Program-made: the position numbers and the translations under genes
Notes under the pieces: generated by a model
The model's input: the letters and a program-made list of their open reading frames with translations, nothing else
What the model was told of the DNA's origin: nothing
Database searches by the model: none
Part shown: in pieces, positions 36,080 through 46,053 of the stretch
Layout of the letters: every line of letters begins with the position of its first letter
Numbering within the stretch: the stretch's first letter is position 1
Source of the DNA: an uncultured Alphaproteobacteria bacterium
Lineage (GTDB): Bacteria; Pseudomonadota; Alphaproteobacteria; MPNO01; UBA2964
DNA length: 64,000 nucleotides
Direction of reading: 5' to 3'
Assembly: GCA_943787225.1 (NCBI GenBank)
Contig: CALSLP010000004.1
Span: 124,001 to 188,000 of the forward strand

Positions 36080-37423
36080 CTATGCGGCCTCCTCTGCCGA
36101 GGTAAGATTTTTCAGCCACAATGACATCGCATTCTCTAGATAGGGCCGGATGCTATCTTCGGGCAAGGCTTCCAACAGCTCAGCGGCAAAAGCATGCACC
36201 ATCATATTGCGCGCGGTCTCTGGATCGATCCCACGGCTCTGCAGATAAAACAGAGCCTCCTGATCGAGATCACCAACCGTCGCGCCATGACTGCATTTCA
36301 CATCATCAGCATGGATAATGAGTTCGGGCTTGCAATCCGCCTGCGCATTCCGCGACAGCAAAAGATTACGATTCATCTGATGCGCATCAGTTTTTTGCGC
36401 GTCAGGCGCAACATGAACGCGTCCCTGAAAGACAGTATGCGCCCGGTCATCGAGAATGTTTTTGTAAATCTGGCTGCTGTGACAATGCGATATCGCATGA
36501 TCAACATCAGTGGTGTTGTCGCAATGCTGACGGTCCCTCACCATCGCAATACCGTTCAACGAACAATCGGCCCCTTCGCCATCGAGCCGAAGACGAATTT
36601 CGTTACGCGCCAGCCTGGCGCCTGACGACAAAACAAAGCTGTCGAAATGCGCATCACGGCCAACACGTGCTGCAATCAAACCTATATGCCAGGCCGTCGC
36701 ACTTTGATCTTGATGCGTCACATGGCGCAGATTAGCGCCCTGCCCCAAAACCGCTTCTGTAACAACATCACTAAACCCTGACGAAGCGCCCAGTGACACG
36801 AAAGACTGCATCACGGTTGCTTTACTGTTCACACCAGCAACGATCAGATTACGCAGGTGAAGCTCGGCAGAAGAATTCTCGGTCGAAACAAATATAAACT
36901 GGATAGGCTTCTCAACGGAAACATTATCGGCGATCCGGCAGACACCACCATCCTGCATCAACGCCGTATTGAGCGCCGCAAATCCTGGCGTTTCCAATGT
37001 CACAACATTGCCAAGCCCTTCGAGCAATCCTTTTTCGCCTGACCTAAGAGCGTCAGCCAGCGATGAGAATTCCAAGCCTTTTGGCACATCCTCAAGCCGA
37101 GACAATACCGGTGCATAACAGCCATCAACAAACACCGCGACGAACGCATCATCGAGTTTGTAAGGTTCAAGCATTGCACCCGTTACCTCGGACGCTACGA
37201 CCGCAAAAAATTCTGCCCGGTGTATCGGGCGCAGGTCAGTATATTTCCAGCTCTCGATCCGGCGGGTCGGCAGACCCGTGCGTAGAGCGACCGACATTGC
37301 CTGATCCCGTAGTGACGTTACCCAGTCATGTTCGCCACCGGGCAACTGGGCCTCTAACGCGACATAGTGTTCGCGGTATTTCGCGATTGCCGGATCAGTC
37401 AGAATTTCTACGGAAGATGTCAC
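36080..37423 (-). CDS. sufD: SufD, component of SufBCD scaffold
   Basis: SufD pairs with SufB and SufC in the ATP-driven scaffold that builds Fe-S clusters. The 447-residue product has the beta-helix core and the C-terminal SufBD motif: DDVKCSHGATVGDLDQEALFYL, SRGIDPETARNMMVHAFAAE. The start is placed at GTG 37423, eight bases after GGAG; a TTG at 37429 is too close to that site. SufD is shorter and more divergent than SufB, as usual. Confidence 0.95.
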   Translation of the reverse strand: MTSSVEILTDPAIAKYREHYVALEAQLPGGEHDWVTSLRDQAMSVALRTGLPTRRIESWKYTDLRPIHRAEFFAVVASEVTGAMLEPYKLDDAFVAVFVDGCYAPVLSRLEDVPKGLEFSSLADALRSGEKGLLEGLGNVVTLETPGFAALNTALMQDGGVCRIADNVSVEKPIQFIFVSTENSSAELHLRNLIVAGVNSKATVMQSFVSLGASSGFSDVVTEAVLGQGANLRHVTHQDQSATAWHIGLIAARVGRDAHFDSFVLSSGARLARNEIRLRLDGEGADCSLNGIAMVRDRQHCDNTTDVDHAISHCHSSQIYKNILDDRAHTVFQGRVHVAPDAQKTDAHQMNRNLLLSRNAQADCKPELIIHADDVKCSHGATVGDLDQEALFYLQSRGIDPETARNMMVHAFAAELLEALPEDSIRPYLENAMSLWLKNLTSAEEAA

Positions 37424-37438
37424 GTTCAATACTCCGCC

Positions 37439-38197
37439 TTACGCTGCTTCGGTATCTTCGAGGCCAAGCATCGCATAACCATTTTTTTCCAGCTCTAGCG
37501 CTAATTCTTTGCCGCCCGTCGCCGCAATCTTTCCTTGCGCCAAAACATGCACAAAGTCCGGCACGATATAGCTCAGAAGACGCTGATAATGCGTAATGAC
37601 GAGCGCTGACCGGTCCGGTGCCCGCAGCGCATTCACACCATCAGCCACGGCCTTAAGCGCATCGATATCGAGACCGGAATCCGTTTCATCGAGAACCGCA
37701 AGGCTGGGTTCCAGCAAAGACATTTGCAGCACTTCATTGCGCTTCTTCTCACCGCCCGAGAAACCAACGTTAACCGGTCGTTGCAGCAGCTTGTCATCCA
37801 TTTCCAGTGACTTCGCGGTCGCACGAACGAGTTTGAGGAAATCCACAGCCGAGATTTCATCTTCGCCGCGATAGCGCCGCACAGAATTCAGCGATGTCCG
37901 CAAAAAGCTCATGCTGGATACGCCAGGAATCTCTACGGGATACTGAAAGGCAAGGAAGATACCCTCCCCGGCGCGTTCATGAACATCCAGCTCAAGCAGG
38001 TTCTTGCCTTTATAGATAATCTCGCCGTCAGTGACGTCGTAGCCTTCGCGTCCTGACAACACGTATGACAATGTGCTCTTACCCGAGCCATTTGGCCCCA
38101 TGATAGCGTGCACTTCGCCCGCGCCGATCTCCAGGTCAACACCGCGAAGGATTTCCTTGCCATGGACGGTGGCGTGGAGGTTCTTGATTGAAAGCAT
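37439..38197 (-). CDS. sufC: SufC, ATPase of the SufBCD scaffold
   Basis: ABC-type ATPase that drives SufBCD, not a transporter. The 252-residue protein carries Walker A GPNGSGKSTLS, Q-loop FLAFQYPVEIPG, signature GFSGGEKKRNEVLQMSLLEP, Walker B LAVLDETDSGLD and H-loop VITHYQRLL. ATG 38197. Between sufB and sufD. Confidence 0.97.
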   Translation of the reverse strand: MLSIKNLHATVHGKEILRGVDLEIGAGEVHAIMGPNGSGKSTLSYVLSGREGYDVTDGEIIYKGKNLLELDVHERAGEGIFLAFQYPVEIPGVSSMSFLRTSLNSVRRYRGEDEISAVDFLKLVRATAKSLEMDDKLLQRPVNVGFSGGEKKRNEVLQMSLLEPSLAVLDETDSGLDIDALKAVADGVNALRAPDRSALVITHYQRLLSYIVPDFVHVLAQGKIAATGGKELALELEKNGYAMLGLEDTEAA

Positions 38198-38224
38198 CTC
38201 TAATCTATTCCTTTAAACGTGCGT

Positions 38225-39685
38225 CTAACCGACGCTGCCTTCTAAACTAACAGCGAGGAGTTTTTGCGCCTCAACGGCAAACTCCATCGGCAATTCCTTC
38301 AGGACTTCCTTGCAGTACCCGTTGACGATCAGCGAAACAGCATCTTCCGCCGACAGCCCGCGCTGCATGACATAAAACATCTGATCTTCACTGATCTTCG
38401 AGGTTGTCGCCTCATGCTCAACCTGCGCCGTCGGATTGCCGGTTTCGATATAGGGCACGGTATGAGCACCGCACTTATCGCCGATCAACAGCGAGTCACA
38501 TTGGGTAAAGTTACGGGCGCCATCGGCGCTTCCGAGCACCTTCACCAACCCACGATAAGTGTTCTGTCCTTTACCCGCCGAGATACCTTTCGAGATGATC
38601 GTACTCGAGGTATTGCGCCCGATATGGATCATCTTGGTGCCGGTATCGGCTTGTTGGCAGTTATTGGTCAGCGCCACCGAATAGAATTCACCAACCGAAT
38701 TATCACCTTCAAGGACGCAGCTTGGGTATTTCCAGGTAACCGCTGAACCGGTTTCGACCTGGGTCCAGGAAATCTTTGAATTGCGGCCGCGGCAAATACC
38801 TCGCTTGGTCACGAAGTTATAGATGCCGCCTTTGCCATTCTCATCGCCGGGATACCAATTCTGAACGGTCGAGTATTTGATCTCAGCATCATCCAGCGCA
38901 ACAAGCTCTACCACCGCCGCATGGAGCTGGTTCTCGTCGCGCATCGGCGCGGTGCAGCCCTCAAGATAGCTAACGTATGAGCCTTCATCTGCAATAATCA
39001 GAGTACGTTCAAACTGACCGGTTTTGGCGGCGTTGATCCGAAAATAGGTCGACAACTCCATCGGGCAGCGCACGCCTTTCGGCACATAAACAAACGTGCC
39101 TTCGCTATAGACCGCAGAATTAAGCGTCGCAAAAAAATTATCCGATTGCGGCACCACAGTGCCGAGATATTTGCGCACCAGCTCAGGGTGATCTTTCACC
39201 GCCTCACTGATTGGACAAAAGATAACGCCAACCTCTTCGAGCTTATCCTTGAAGGTCGTCGCGACAGACACGCTGTCAAACACCGCATCAACTGCTACGC
39301 CAGCCAGAGCCGCCCGTTCATGAAGTGGAATACCGAGCTTCTCATAGGTCTCCAACAAAGCGGGATCGACCTCATCCAGGCTTTTCGGCGCATCGTCAGC
39401 AGATTTTGGTGCCGCGTAATAATAAGCGTCCTGGTAATCAATCTCAGGATAATCGACCAATGCCCATTTGGGCTCTTCCATTTTAAGCCATTCGCGATAA
39501 GCATCGAGCCGCCATTCAAGCAGCCAATCAGGCTCATTCTTTTGTGCTGATATATACCGGACGGTATCCTCATTGAGCCCTTTCGGGGCAAATTCGGATT
39601 CAATCTCGGTGACAAAACCGTACTTGTACTCGCTATCTTCGGCGAGCTGTTCTGCTGTCTGGGGGGCTACTTCCGCCATCGTCAT
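38225..39685 (-). CDS. sufB: SufB, main Fe-S scaffold protein
   Basis: SufB is the scaffold on which clusters are built. The 486-residue protein has [32 protein letters not shown] [14 protein letters not shown], and the C-terminal SufBD motif [21 protein letters not shown] with the Glu and Cys residues expected for nucleation. The ATG at 39685 overlaps the regulator stop (ATGA); a second ATG at 39679 has a better spacing from GGGAG. First structural gene of the suf operon. Confidence 0.97.
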   Translation of the reverse strand: MTMAEVAPQTAEQLAEDSEYKYGFVTEIESEFAPKGLNEDTVRYISAQKNEPDWLLEWRLDAYREWLKMEEPKWALVDYPEIDYQDAYYYAAPKSADDAPKSLDEVDPALLETYEKLGIPLHERAALAGVAVDAVFDSVSVATTFKDKLEEVGVIFCPISEAVKDHPELVRKYLGTVVPQSDNFFATLNSAVYSEGTFVYVPKGVRCPMELSTYFRINAAKTGQFERTLIIADEGSYVSYLEGCTAPMRDENQLHAAVVELVALDDAEIKYSTVQNWYPGDENGKGGIYNFVTKRGICRGRNSKISWTQVETGSAVTWKYPSCVLEGDNSVGEFYSVALTNNCQQADTGTKMIHIGRNTSSTIISKGISAGKGQNTYRGLVKVLGSADGARNFTQCDSLLIGDKCGAHTVPYIETGNPTAQVEHEATTSKISEDQMFYVMQRGLSAEDAVSLIVNGYCKEVLKELPMEFAVEAQKLLAVSLEGSVG

Positions 39686-40149
39686 TCTCCCGCCGCTGCT
39701 GCATTAGCAACAGGCGCATAAGGCCGGTGTGGCACAAAAGGTGCCATCTGCGGCGTCATATCTGCCAACGTCACTTCACGAAGGGCCCCGATCACAGCAT
39801 CATTAATCTTCCGCCAGTTCGTCCGGGTCGGACACAGCGCCTCAATTTCACAAACCCCGTCTTCATCAACGGTACAATCCGTCAACGCAATCGGTCCATC
39901 GACCGCCGTAATAATCTCGGTAACCGGAATATCTGTCGCTGCGCGTACCAGCACATAACCACCCTTAGCGCCGCGTTGCGACTCAACGAGCCCAGCCTGA
40001 ACCAGTTTTTTGAGCGTTTTGGCCACGGTCGGCACCGGAAGACCAGTGACCAGCGCAAGATCAGGTGCCTGCATCAAAGATGACGGGCGACCGGCGAGTT
40101 GGGTCATCAGCACGATGGAATAATCGGCAAGACGGCTAAGCTTTATCAA
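39682..40149 (-). CDS. Rrf2-family regulator of the suf operon (SufR/IscR-like)
   Basis: The 155-residue protein has a winged helix ([20 protein letters not shown]) and the three cluster-ligating cysteines C92, C100 and C106, spaced close to E. coli IscR C92/C98/C104. The LSRLADY opening matches the SUF-system regulator subfamily. It would bind a 2Fe-2S cluster and repress the operon when clusters are sufficient. Start TTG at 40149 with AGGGA seven bases upstream. First gene of the suf operon, preceded by an IscR-type box at 40195-40221. Confidence 0.9.
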   Translation of the reverse strand: MIKLSRLADYSIVLMTQLAGRPSSLMQAPDLALVTGLPVPTVAKTLKKLVQAGLVESQRGAKGGYVLVRAATDIPVTEIITAVDGPIALTDCTVDEDGVCEIEALCPTRTNWRKINDAVIGALREVTLADMTPQMAPFVPHRPYAPVANAAAAGE

Positions 40150-40194
40150 AGGGTTATCCCTCTTTTCCTTTAATCAGGACCGAATTGGTACTGG

Positions 40195-40221
40195 TATATA
40201 GGACTGTTTTAGTCTGAAAGG
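40195..40221 (-). promoter_or_regulatory. IscR/SufR-type operator of the suf operon
   Basis: On the minus strand GACTAAAACAGTC (40214-40202) followed by CTATAT matches the core of the type 1 IscR box, GACTRWWWTAGTC with AT-rich ends. It lies 53 bases upstream of the regulator gene, and the TATATA next to it could be the -10 element, so binding would block transcription (autorepression). Confidence 0.7.
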
Positions 40222-40281
40222 GAAAATAAGGATTCTAATAGCGAAGTCAACAGCTGTTAAACCATTGATATTTTTATACTT

Positions 40282-41883
40282 CTATTGAAAATCCTGCTGT
40301 CGGCGCAGAATTTTACCCGCGAGAGCGCCGGTATGGTCTCCGCCCTGCAATGTCCGCACCCCATTGACCAAAACTGTATCGACGCCAGCCGCGAACTGGT
40401 GTGGGTCATCATAGGTGGCACGCTCGGCAATTGTCTCTGGATCAAAGATTGTGATATCGCCGCGGAAACCTTCTTTAAGGATCCCGCGATCTTTCAGTCC
40501 AAGCGCCTTTGCCGATGCCCCCGTCATCTTGTGAACAGCATCCTGCAACGGCAACAAACCGAGATCACGACTGTAATGCCCCAATACCTTGGCAAACGTG
40601 CCATAGAAGCGCGGATGTGGTCTGCCCTGGCCGGTTGTGCCTTCCGGCGCAACGGAATTACCGTCTGAGCCGATCATCACCTCAGGGTTTCGAACAAAGT
40701 CCTTCACATCGTCTTCGGAGATAGAATCCACCAACACACGTGTCTGGCCGTGATCCTCAACGATATAATCCATCGCCATATCAAACTGATCGATCCCGCG
40801 TTCTTCCGCGAGGCTGCCAATAGTGCGTCCGGCATATTGCGGCAGATCAGGCGAAATCGAGATACGCACGGCGTCCCAGGACGGAATGCGGCCAAAATTA
40901 TTGAGACCTTCGGCGTCTACTTCGCTGCGCAGACGGGCCCGCATTGCAGGGTCAGCGAGACGCGCCAAAGTGCCGTCGATGCCGCCTTCCTGTAACCAGG
41001 CAGGCATCAAGTTACGCAGCGGGTTACTCGCCGCCGTATAGGGATAGATATCGCAATCAATATTCACGCCGCGGCCACGCGCTTCAGCAAACAAATCCAT
41101 CGCCTTGAGGGCGCCACCCCAATTATCGAGGCCCGACAGTTTCATATGGACGATCTGGACATGAACGCCGACCTGTTCAGCAAACTCCATGGTTTCCTGC
41201 ACAGCGTCGAAGACCGTATTGCCCTCATTCCGCAGATGCGTGAAATAACGCGCCCCCTGTGACTCAAGCAATCCACCCAGAGCTACCAGCTCTTCGGTTT
41301 CAGAGAATGATCCCGGCGCGGTAAACAGACCTGAAGACATGCCAAGCGCACCGGCCGCAAGCGCCTCAGTCAACAGGCGTTTCATATGGTCCAGTTCATC
41401 CGGTGTCGGTGGACGGTCCTCCATCCCCATGGTCATCAAGCGCAGCGTATTGTGGCCAACAAGATGAATAGCATTCACAGATAAGGACGGGTAATTATTC
41501 AGATAATCGGCAAAGCTGGTCTCCCGAAAACTCAGCCACGGCGCACTGGGGCTAAGATATTCAGCCAGCGCATCGACCTTATCCGGCAGCGCCGGTGCAC
41601 AGGAATACCCACAATGACCGATTACTTCCGTTGTCACACCCTGACGGATTTTGCTTTCTGCCTGCGGCATGAGAGGCAGCGTCCAGTCGGAATGGGTTTT
41701 GATGTCAATAAAGCCCGGCGCAACGACTTTCCCAGCAGCATCAATCGTTTCCGCGCCGCCGGTAGAGATATCATTCCCAATCTCCATGATGCGGCCATCT
41801 TCAACAGCAACATCCGCACGGACAGGTTCAGCCCGCGTGCCATCAATGACAGTTCCATTCCGAATAACGATTGAATCAGACAT
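40282..41883 (-). CDS. N-acyl-D-amino-acid deacylase / D-aminoacylase family amidohydrolase
   Basis: The 533-residue amidohydrolase-superfamily enzyme would remove an acyl group from N-acyl-D-amino acids or related amides. The beta-sandwich flank (IVIRNGTVIDGT) precedes the TIM barrel, with H64 in FIDIKTHSDW as the metal-ligand position, and VIGHCGYSCAP with a likely bridging Cys. The C-terminal FRGDITIFDPETI is typical of D-aminoacylases. It is the last gene of the dioxygenase operon, starting 8 bases after the reductase. Exact substrate unknown. Confidence 0.88.
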   Translation of the reverse strand: MSDSIVIRNGTVIDGTRAEPVRADVAVEDGRIMEIGNDISTGGAETIDAAGKVVAPGFIDIKTHSDWTLPLMPQAESKIRQGVTTEVIGHCGYSCAPALPDKVDALAEYLSPSAPWLSFRETSFADYLNNYPSLSVNAIHLVGHNTLRLMTMGMEDRPPTPDELDHMKRLLTEALAAGALGMSSGLFTAPGSFSETEELVALGGLLESQGARYFTHLRNEGNTVFDAVQETMEFAEQVGVHVQIVHMKLSGLDNWGGALKAMDLFAEARGRGVNIDCDIYPYTAASNPLRNLMPAWLQEGGIDGTLARLADPAMRARLRSEVDAEGLNNFGRIPSWDAVRISISPDLPQYAGRTIGSLAEERGIDQFDMAMDYIVEDHGQTRVLVDSISEDDVKDFVRNPEVMIGSDGNSVAPEGTTGQGRPHPRFYGTFAKVLGHYSRDLGLLPLQDAVHKMTGASAKALGLKDRGILKEGFRGDITIFDPETIAERATYDDPHQFAAGVDTVLVNGVRTLQGGDHTGALAGKILRRQQDFQ

Positions 41884-41891
41884 GGGGGTTC

Positions 41892-42914
41892 CTAACTCGG
41901 CAAAAACTTTTCGGCATGGACCAGTTTGTCATCGACACCTTTGTCGGAGAGCCAACTTTCCGCCGCCTCGATCATAGGCGGCGGGCCACAGAGATAAACA
42001 TCAACGCCGCCCGCAATGAGCTCGTCGCGCAATAAGGCCGTTACGTGGCCGGTTTCGCCATCCCACCCCTCACTGCTTTCCACCACTGCAATCTCGGTGG
42101 TGAGAGAAATGCCCTTCGATTTGTAATCTTCGAGAACATCGAGATGAAAAAGCTCTGCCGGGTCGTTGGCGCCGACCAGCAAATGTACCGACTGTGATGT
42201 CATCCCGGTTTCGATCATATGATCAAACATCGACAGCATCGGCGCCAAACCGGTGCCGCCGGCGACCATCAGAATAGGACGTTCGGGATTTCGGAGATAA
42301 AAATGTCCAAACGGCCCGGTCATTTGAATTTCATCACCCGGCTGGGCTCGGTCGCGGACATAGTCACTCATCGCCCCCTGCTCCAGGACTTTGATAAAGA
42401 AACTGAATGTTCCGGTTTCATGCGGCGGATTAGCGAAGGAATAAGACCGGGTTTCGTCGGTTCCCGGAATATTCAAATGAACATATTGCCCCGGCAAGAA
42501 CACCGGAGGCTCAGCCTCTGAATCCAGAGGAGCGATATCGAGTCGTTGGACTGTCGAGGATATTTTTTCGACCGCCGTCACCCGACAGCTCCAGCTCTTG
42601 GGTTCTGCCTTGATCGCCAGTTTTGCTTCATAAGGAAATTCGATCACGCAGTCTGACCGAACATGCATCTGACAGGTCAGCACTTCACGCTGCGCTGCCT
42701 CTTCCTCTGACAGGGCTTCATCAGACACATCATCCATGTCGTACATGCCCTCGACACAATGCCCTTTGCAAGTCGCACAGGCCCCTTCAAGACAATCCGT
42801 TAGAATGCGAATTTTATTGCGGAGGCAGGCCATATAGAGGGTGTCATTCTCATCAGCAAGAATGCTCTCGCTGCGGCCGTCTTCAAACACCAGGGTGACG
42901 TTAAATTTACTCAT
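41892..42914 (-). CDS. Ring-hydroxylating dioxygenase reductase (BenC/XylZ type)
   Basis: Electron-transfer component that moves electrons from NADH through FAD and a 2Fe-2S centre to the Rieske oxygenase. The plant-type ferredoxin domain comes first with C41, C46, C49 (CLEGACATCKGHC) and C81, followed by the FAD domain (RSYSFANPP) and NAD domain (GGTGLAPM, CGPPPMIEAAE). 340 residues. It sits after the oxygenase alpha, beta and MDR genes, 24 bases downstream of the MDR gene. Confidence 0.94.
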   Translation of the reverse strand: MSKFNVTLVFEDGRSESILADENDTLYMACLRNKIRILTDCLEGACATCKGHCVEGMYDMDDVSDEALSEEEAAQREVLTCQMHVRSDCVIEFPYEAKLAIKAEPKSWSCRVTAVEKISSTVQRLDIAPLDSEAEPPVFLPGQYVHLNIPGTDETRSYSFANPPHETGTFSFFIKVLEQGAMSDYVRDRAQPGDEIQMTGPFGHFYLRNPERPILMVAGGTGLAPMLSMFDHMIETGMTSQSVHLLVGANDPAELFHLDVLEDYKSKGISLTTEIAVVESSEGWDGETGHVTALLRDELIAGGVDVYLCGPPPMIEAAESWLSDKGVDDKLVHAEKFLPS

Positions 42915-42938
42915 AGGTTTTGCGTACTACGGATTTTA

Positions 42939-43970
42939 TCAGGGCACAATAAGAGGCTTGAGCGCCTTGCCTTCCCGGATCAACTCAAATCCCGACGGCC
43001 CATCCTTAATCGGCAATGAGTGGCTATGGATCGGCCCGAGATCGACGGCACCGGTGGATACCAGCTCGGACGCTACCTGCCAGCTATCCCAAATCCGCCT
43101 ACCGTGAATATTCTGCATTTCCGGGCATTTAGAAACCCAATGCGTGAAATCAACCGGAATCGCGGTCGGTGGCGCCCCGACGAGGCGGAAGTCGCCCCCT
43201 TTGGCCAACGCCTGAAAACAAGCATTAAAACCCGCCTCGGAACCGGAATATTCGATAGCGACATCCACACCATCACCACCGGTCATATCCATCACAACAG
43301 CCTGCAAATCTTCTTCAGCGGCATTCACCGCACGATCAACACCCATCTTTTCGGCGGTCGCTAACCGCAGCGGATTGATATCACAAGCAATAATGCGGGT
43401 CGCCCCGAGTGCGCGCGCCGACGCAACATTCATCAATCCGATGGGGCCGCATCCATTCACCAGAACAGTCCGACCAGCAACCCCACCCCCAGCCAAGGAG
43501 GTGTGCACCGCAATACCAAAGGGTTCCATCATCGCCGCGACTTCGATGGGAAGGTCCGCCGGATTAATCCAGGCGATCTGCGACGGCACGGTAACGTATT
43601 CTGCAAACCCGCCATCAAAACTGACACCGGGATAGGTTGTCTTTGTGCAAAGATGCGCTTTTCCCAGGCGGCAGGGTCGACAGGTCCCGCAATAGACATG
43701 GCTTTCAAGGCTCACATAATCGCCAACCGCGACATTCATTACGCCGTCGCCAATCTTTTCCACGTAGCCACATGCTTCATGACCCAAAACACGGGGCAGC
43801 TCCATACGACGGGCCATACGCGGCGCCCAGTAATAGATCTGCATGTCGGTGCCGCAGATACCGGCTGCCGCCACCTTGATCATAATTTCCCCGGGGCCGG
43901 GATCGCGTGGATAGCGTTCTTCGACGGCGATACCGCCTTCGCCTTCCTGGACCTTACAAACTGCAAACAT
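42939..43970 (-). CDS. Zinc-dependent alcohol dehydrogenase (MDR, threonine-dehydrogenase-like)
   Basis: The 343-residue MDR enzyme oxidises an alcohol with NAD(P)+. Catalytic Zn ligands C39 (GICGTDMQ) and H64-E65 (GHEACG) are present, and the structural Zn cysteines C94, C97, C100, C108 (CGTCRPCRLGKAHLC) are intact; the cofactor loop is GCGPIGL. It lies between the oxygenase beta subunit and the reductase, where classical benzoate operons have a cis-diol dehydrogenase of the SDR family, so it may oxidise the ring cis-diol, or a later alcohol. Confidence 0.9.
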   Translation of the reverse strand: MFAVCKVQEGEGGIAVEERYPRDPGPGEIMIKVAAAGICGTDMQIYYWAPRMARRMELPRVLGHEACGYVEKIGDGVMNVAVGDYVSLESHVYCGTCRPCRLGKAHLCTKTTYPGVSFDGGFAEYVTVPSQIAWINPADLPIEVAAMMEPFGIAVHTSLAGGGVAGRTVLVNGCGPIGLMNVASARALGATRIIACDINPLRLATAEKMGVDRAVNAAEEDLQAVVMDMTGGDGVDVAIEYSGSEAGFNACFQALAKGGDFRLVGAPPTAIPVDFTHWVSKCPEMQNIHGRRIWDSWQVASELVSTGAVDLGPIHSHSLPIKDGPSGFELIREGKALKPLIVP

Positions 43971-43982
43971 TAGAGGCTCGCC

Positions 43983-44480
43983 TTACAGATGATAAATATC
44001 GACGGGCCCTTCAAGCTTGTCGTCGATCAGAGTGATTTTCTTCAAAATGATTTTCAGCCCTGCTTCAGTTTTCCGTAACTTGAAGTCATACAGGCTTGCC
44101 CGGGTCTGGGCACCATGTTTACCAAAGGAATGAACCAAGCAATTCGCCGTTGCCGAAATCTCGTCGCCCTCAACACCCGCCACCAAAATATTGCTGACGA
44201 TATGGACTGTCCGGTCCAACGGCAAAGACGCATAGGAATCGCGAGACTCTATACGAAACACTCGGTCTTCGATTCCGCCGCGATTGCGGAAATACATCAG
44301 GTTGAGTTGCGTCTCGGGGTCAGTGACCGTTCGTTCTTCATCTACCCAGGTAGGCACCCAATAAACAGCATCTTCGGCGAACAGATCAATCCAGTCATCC
44401 CATTCTCGACGATCCAGCAACGTTGTTTCCCAATTGATGAGTTCAGCAACGTCGCGCTTTAAATCGTTATCAATGTCCAT
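43983..44480 (-). CDS. Ring-hydroxylating dioxygenase small (beta) subunit
   Basis: The 165-residue NTF2-like protein is the structural beta subunit of a Rieske oxygenase, with LLDRREWDDWIDLFAEDAVYWVP and DPETQLNLMYFRNRGGIEDRVFR typical. It assembles with the alpha subunit upstream (23 bases away) in an alpha3beta3 enzyme. C-terminal residues ILKKITLIDDKLEGPVDIYHL match family endings. It ends 12 bases before the MDR gene. Confidence 0.92.
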   Translation of the reverse strand: MDIDNDLKRDVAELINWETTLLDRREWDDWIDLFAEDAVYWVPTWVDEERTVTDPETQLNLMYFRNRGGIEDRVFRIESRDSYASLPLDRTVHIVSNILVAGVEGDEISATANCLVHSFGKHGAQTRASLYDFKLRKTEAGLKIILKKITLIDDKLEGPVDIYHL

Positions 44481-44503
44481 TTTCTTCTTTTTCGCGCGTT
44501 CTA

Positions 44504-45832
44504 TTAATCCGACGCCAGCATCATGTCGCGCCAGCGGCGATAAAATCCAAAAAATAAAGTTTCATTTTCCCAGCTCTCACTACTCGACACCGGGTCAAAG
44601 CCAACAGCTTTAGCGCCCTCATCCGCGCCATGTGTCATGGTTTTAAGGCCACGGTTAAAATCACTCCACTGAGCTTGAGAAGCAAAGCTCCCGGCCATGG
44701 TATCTTCCAGCGCTGCCATATCGTCCGATGTCGCCATGCCCGCGGTGAGATAAAAATCTTCAAACTTCCGTAATCGCGCGGAACGGGCTTCAGCATCTTC
44801 GCCAACCGGCGCAATGCAATAAACGGTGACTTCTGCCCGATCTGCAGAAATCGGCTTAACGTAGCGGATTTGCGTAGATGGGTTGTCCATCAGCATTACA
44901 TTCGGAAAAAGTGCCAGATTACGCCCCTTCTCCAAAATCCACTCAACATGGGCCGCTGGCAAATTCTCTTCCAGCCATTCCTTTTTCTTGAAGATCGGCC
45001 GCCGTTCAGGTGTCGTATGCTGCGCCCAGATCGACATATGCCCGTTCCCCAGGTCATAGGATCCGGAAGGCACGATACCCACAAGCCTGCCACCCTCAGT
45101 CTGTTTCAGTCCTTGCAAGCTCTCGCGCTCTTCTCGATTGCGAACGGTCGAGGCGAAAACCCGGTGCACTGTCGATACATGATAACCGTCGACGCTATTC
45201 TCCAGCTGCATCTTCCAATTGCCGCGAATGACATAGGTCGAGCTACCGGGAACAACTTCGAGTCCTTCAGGGGACTGCTCCACCATCAAATCAATCCAGG
45301 TCGCCGCCGCGCCTAAATAGTCTTCAATCGGGTCAACATCATCGACCAATGATCCAAAAATAAATCCGCGATAGTTAGCGAGTTTTGCAATTGGGTTGAG
45401 GTCATATTGCGACCGATCAAAACCGTCTTCGCCGAAACCTTCTTTTTCGTTCTTGATCCGAACGCACCGCCCGTCACAGCTATAGGACCAGCCATGGAAC
45501 CGGCAGGTTAGAGTTGCCGCCTTACCCTGCTTCTTCGACGTTAAAAGAGCGCCACGATGCGAACAAACGTTGATAAAGGCGGCAAGGCTGTCGTCTTTTT
45601 GGCGAACAACGACGACAGGATGACGACCGATATCTGTCGCGAAATAGCAGTTGGCTTCGGGAACCTGGCTCTCGTGGCACAGATAGACCCAACCCTTTTC
45701 GAAAATGCGTTCTATTTCCGCTTCGAAAATGTCCTGATCGGTATAAACGGATCGATCGACCCGGAAGACGCCTTCATCAACACGGTCGTCGACAAGCGCC
45801 TCTACCCCACTCTTTTTATACGATCCATCCAT
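44504..45832 (-). CDS. Ring-hydroxylating dioxygenase large (alpha) subunit
   Basis: Rieske non-haem iron oxygenase catalytic subunit of 442 residues, similar in layout to BenA/AntA/CumA types. Rieske ligands are C90-H92 (VCSHRGA) and C110-H113 (CRFHGWSY). The mononuclear iron site has H218 and H223 in DGYHVSTVHR, with D215 as bridge to the adjacent subunit. Substrate could be benzoate, anthranilate or another aryl carboxylate; sequence alone does not decide. First gene of the operon; divergent from 46054 over a 221-base gap in which I see no clear regulatory motif. Confidence 0.93.
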   Translation of the reverse strand: MDGSYKKSGVEALVDDRVDEGVFRVDRSVYTDQDIFEAEIERIFEKGWVYLCHESQVPEANCYFATDIGRHPVVVVRQKDDSLAAFINVCSHRGALLTSKKQGKAATLTCRFHGWSYSCDGRCVRIKNEKEGFGEDGFDRSQYDLNPIAKLANYRGFIFGSLVDDVDPIEDYLGAAATWIDLMVEQSPEGLEVVPGSSTYVIRGNWKMQLENSVDGYHVSTVHRVFASTVRNREERESLQGLKQTEGGRLVGIVPSGSYDLGNGHMSIWAQHTTPERRPIFKKKEWLEENLPAAHVEWILEKGRNLALFPNVMLMDNPSTQIRYVKPISADRAEVTVYCIAPVGEDAEARSARLRKFEDFYLTAGMATSDDMAALEDTMAGSFASQAQWSDFNRGLKTMTHGADEGAKAVGFDPVSSSESWENETLFFGFYRRWRDMMLASD

Positions 45833-46053
45833 AGCGGCTAATCCTGCCTTCAGAACTCAAACGATTTTCATCAAAAATGCCTTCCGAACATATAGCCCGA
45901 CGGGGCCCACAAGGGAAATACCATTCACCGCAAATCACGATCGACCAAACATAAATTTAATGTGCTCTTTGCAGAAAGCGCTACAATGGTGCAGTATTAG
46001 AGTTATTCGACCATGAGCCACATGCAACTCATTGCAAATGAAGGAGGCAGGCG

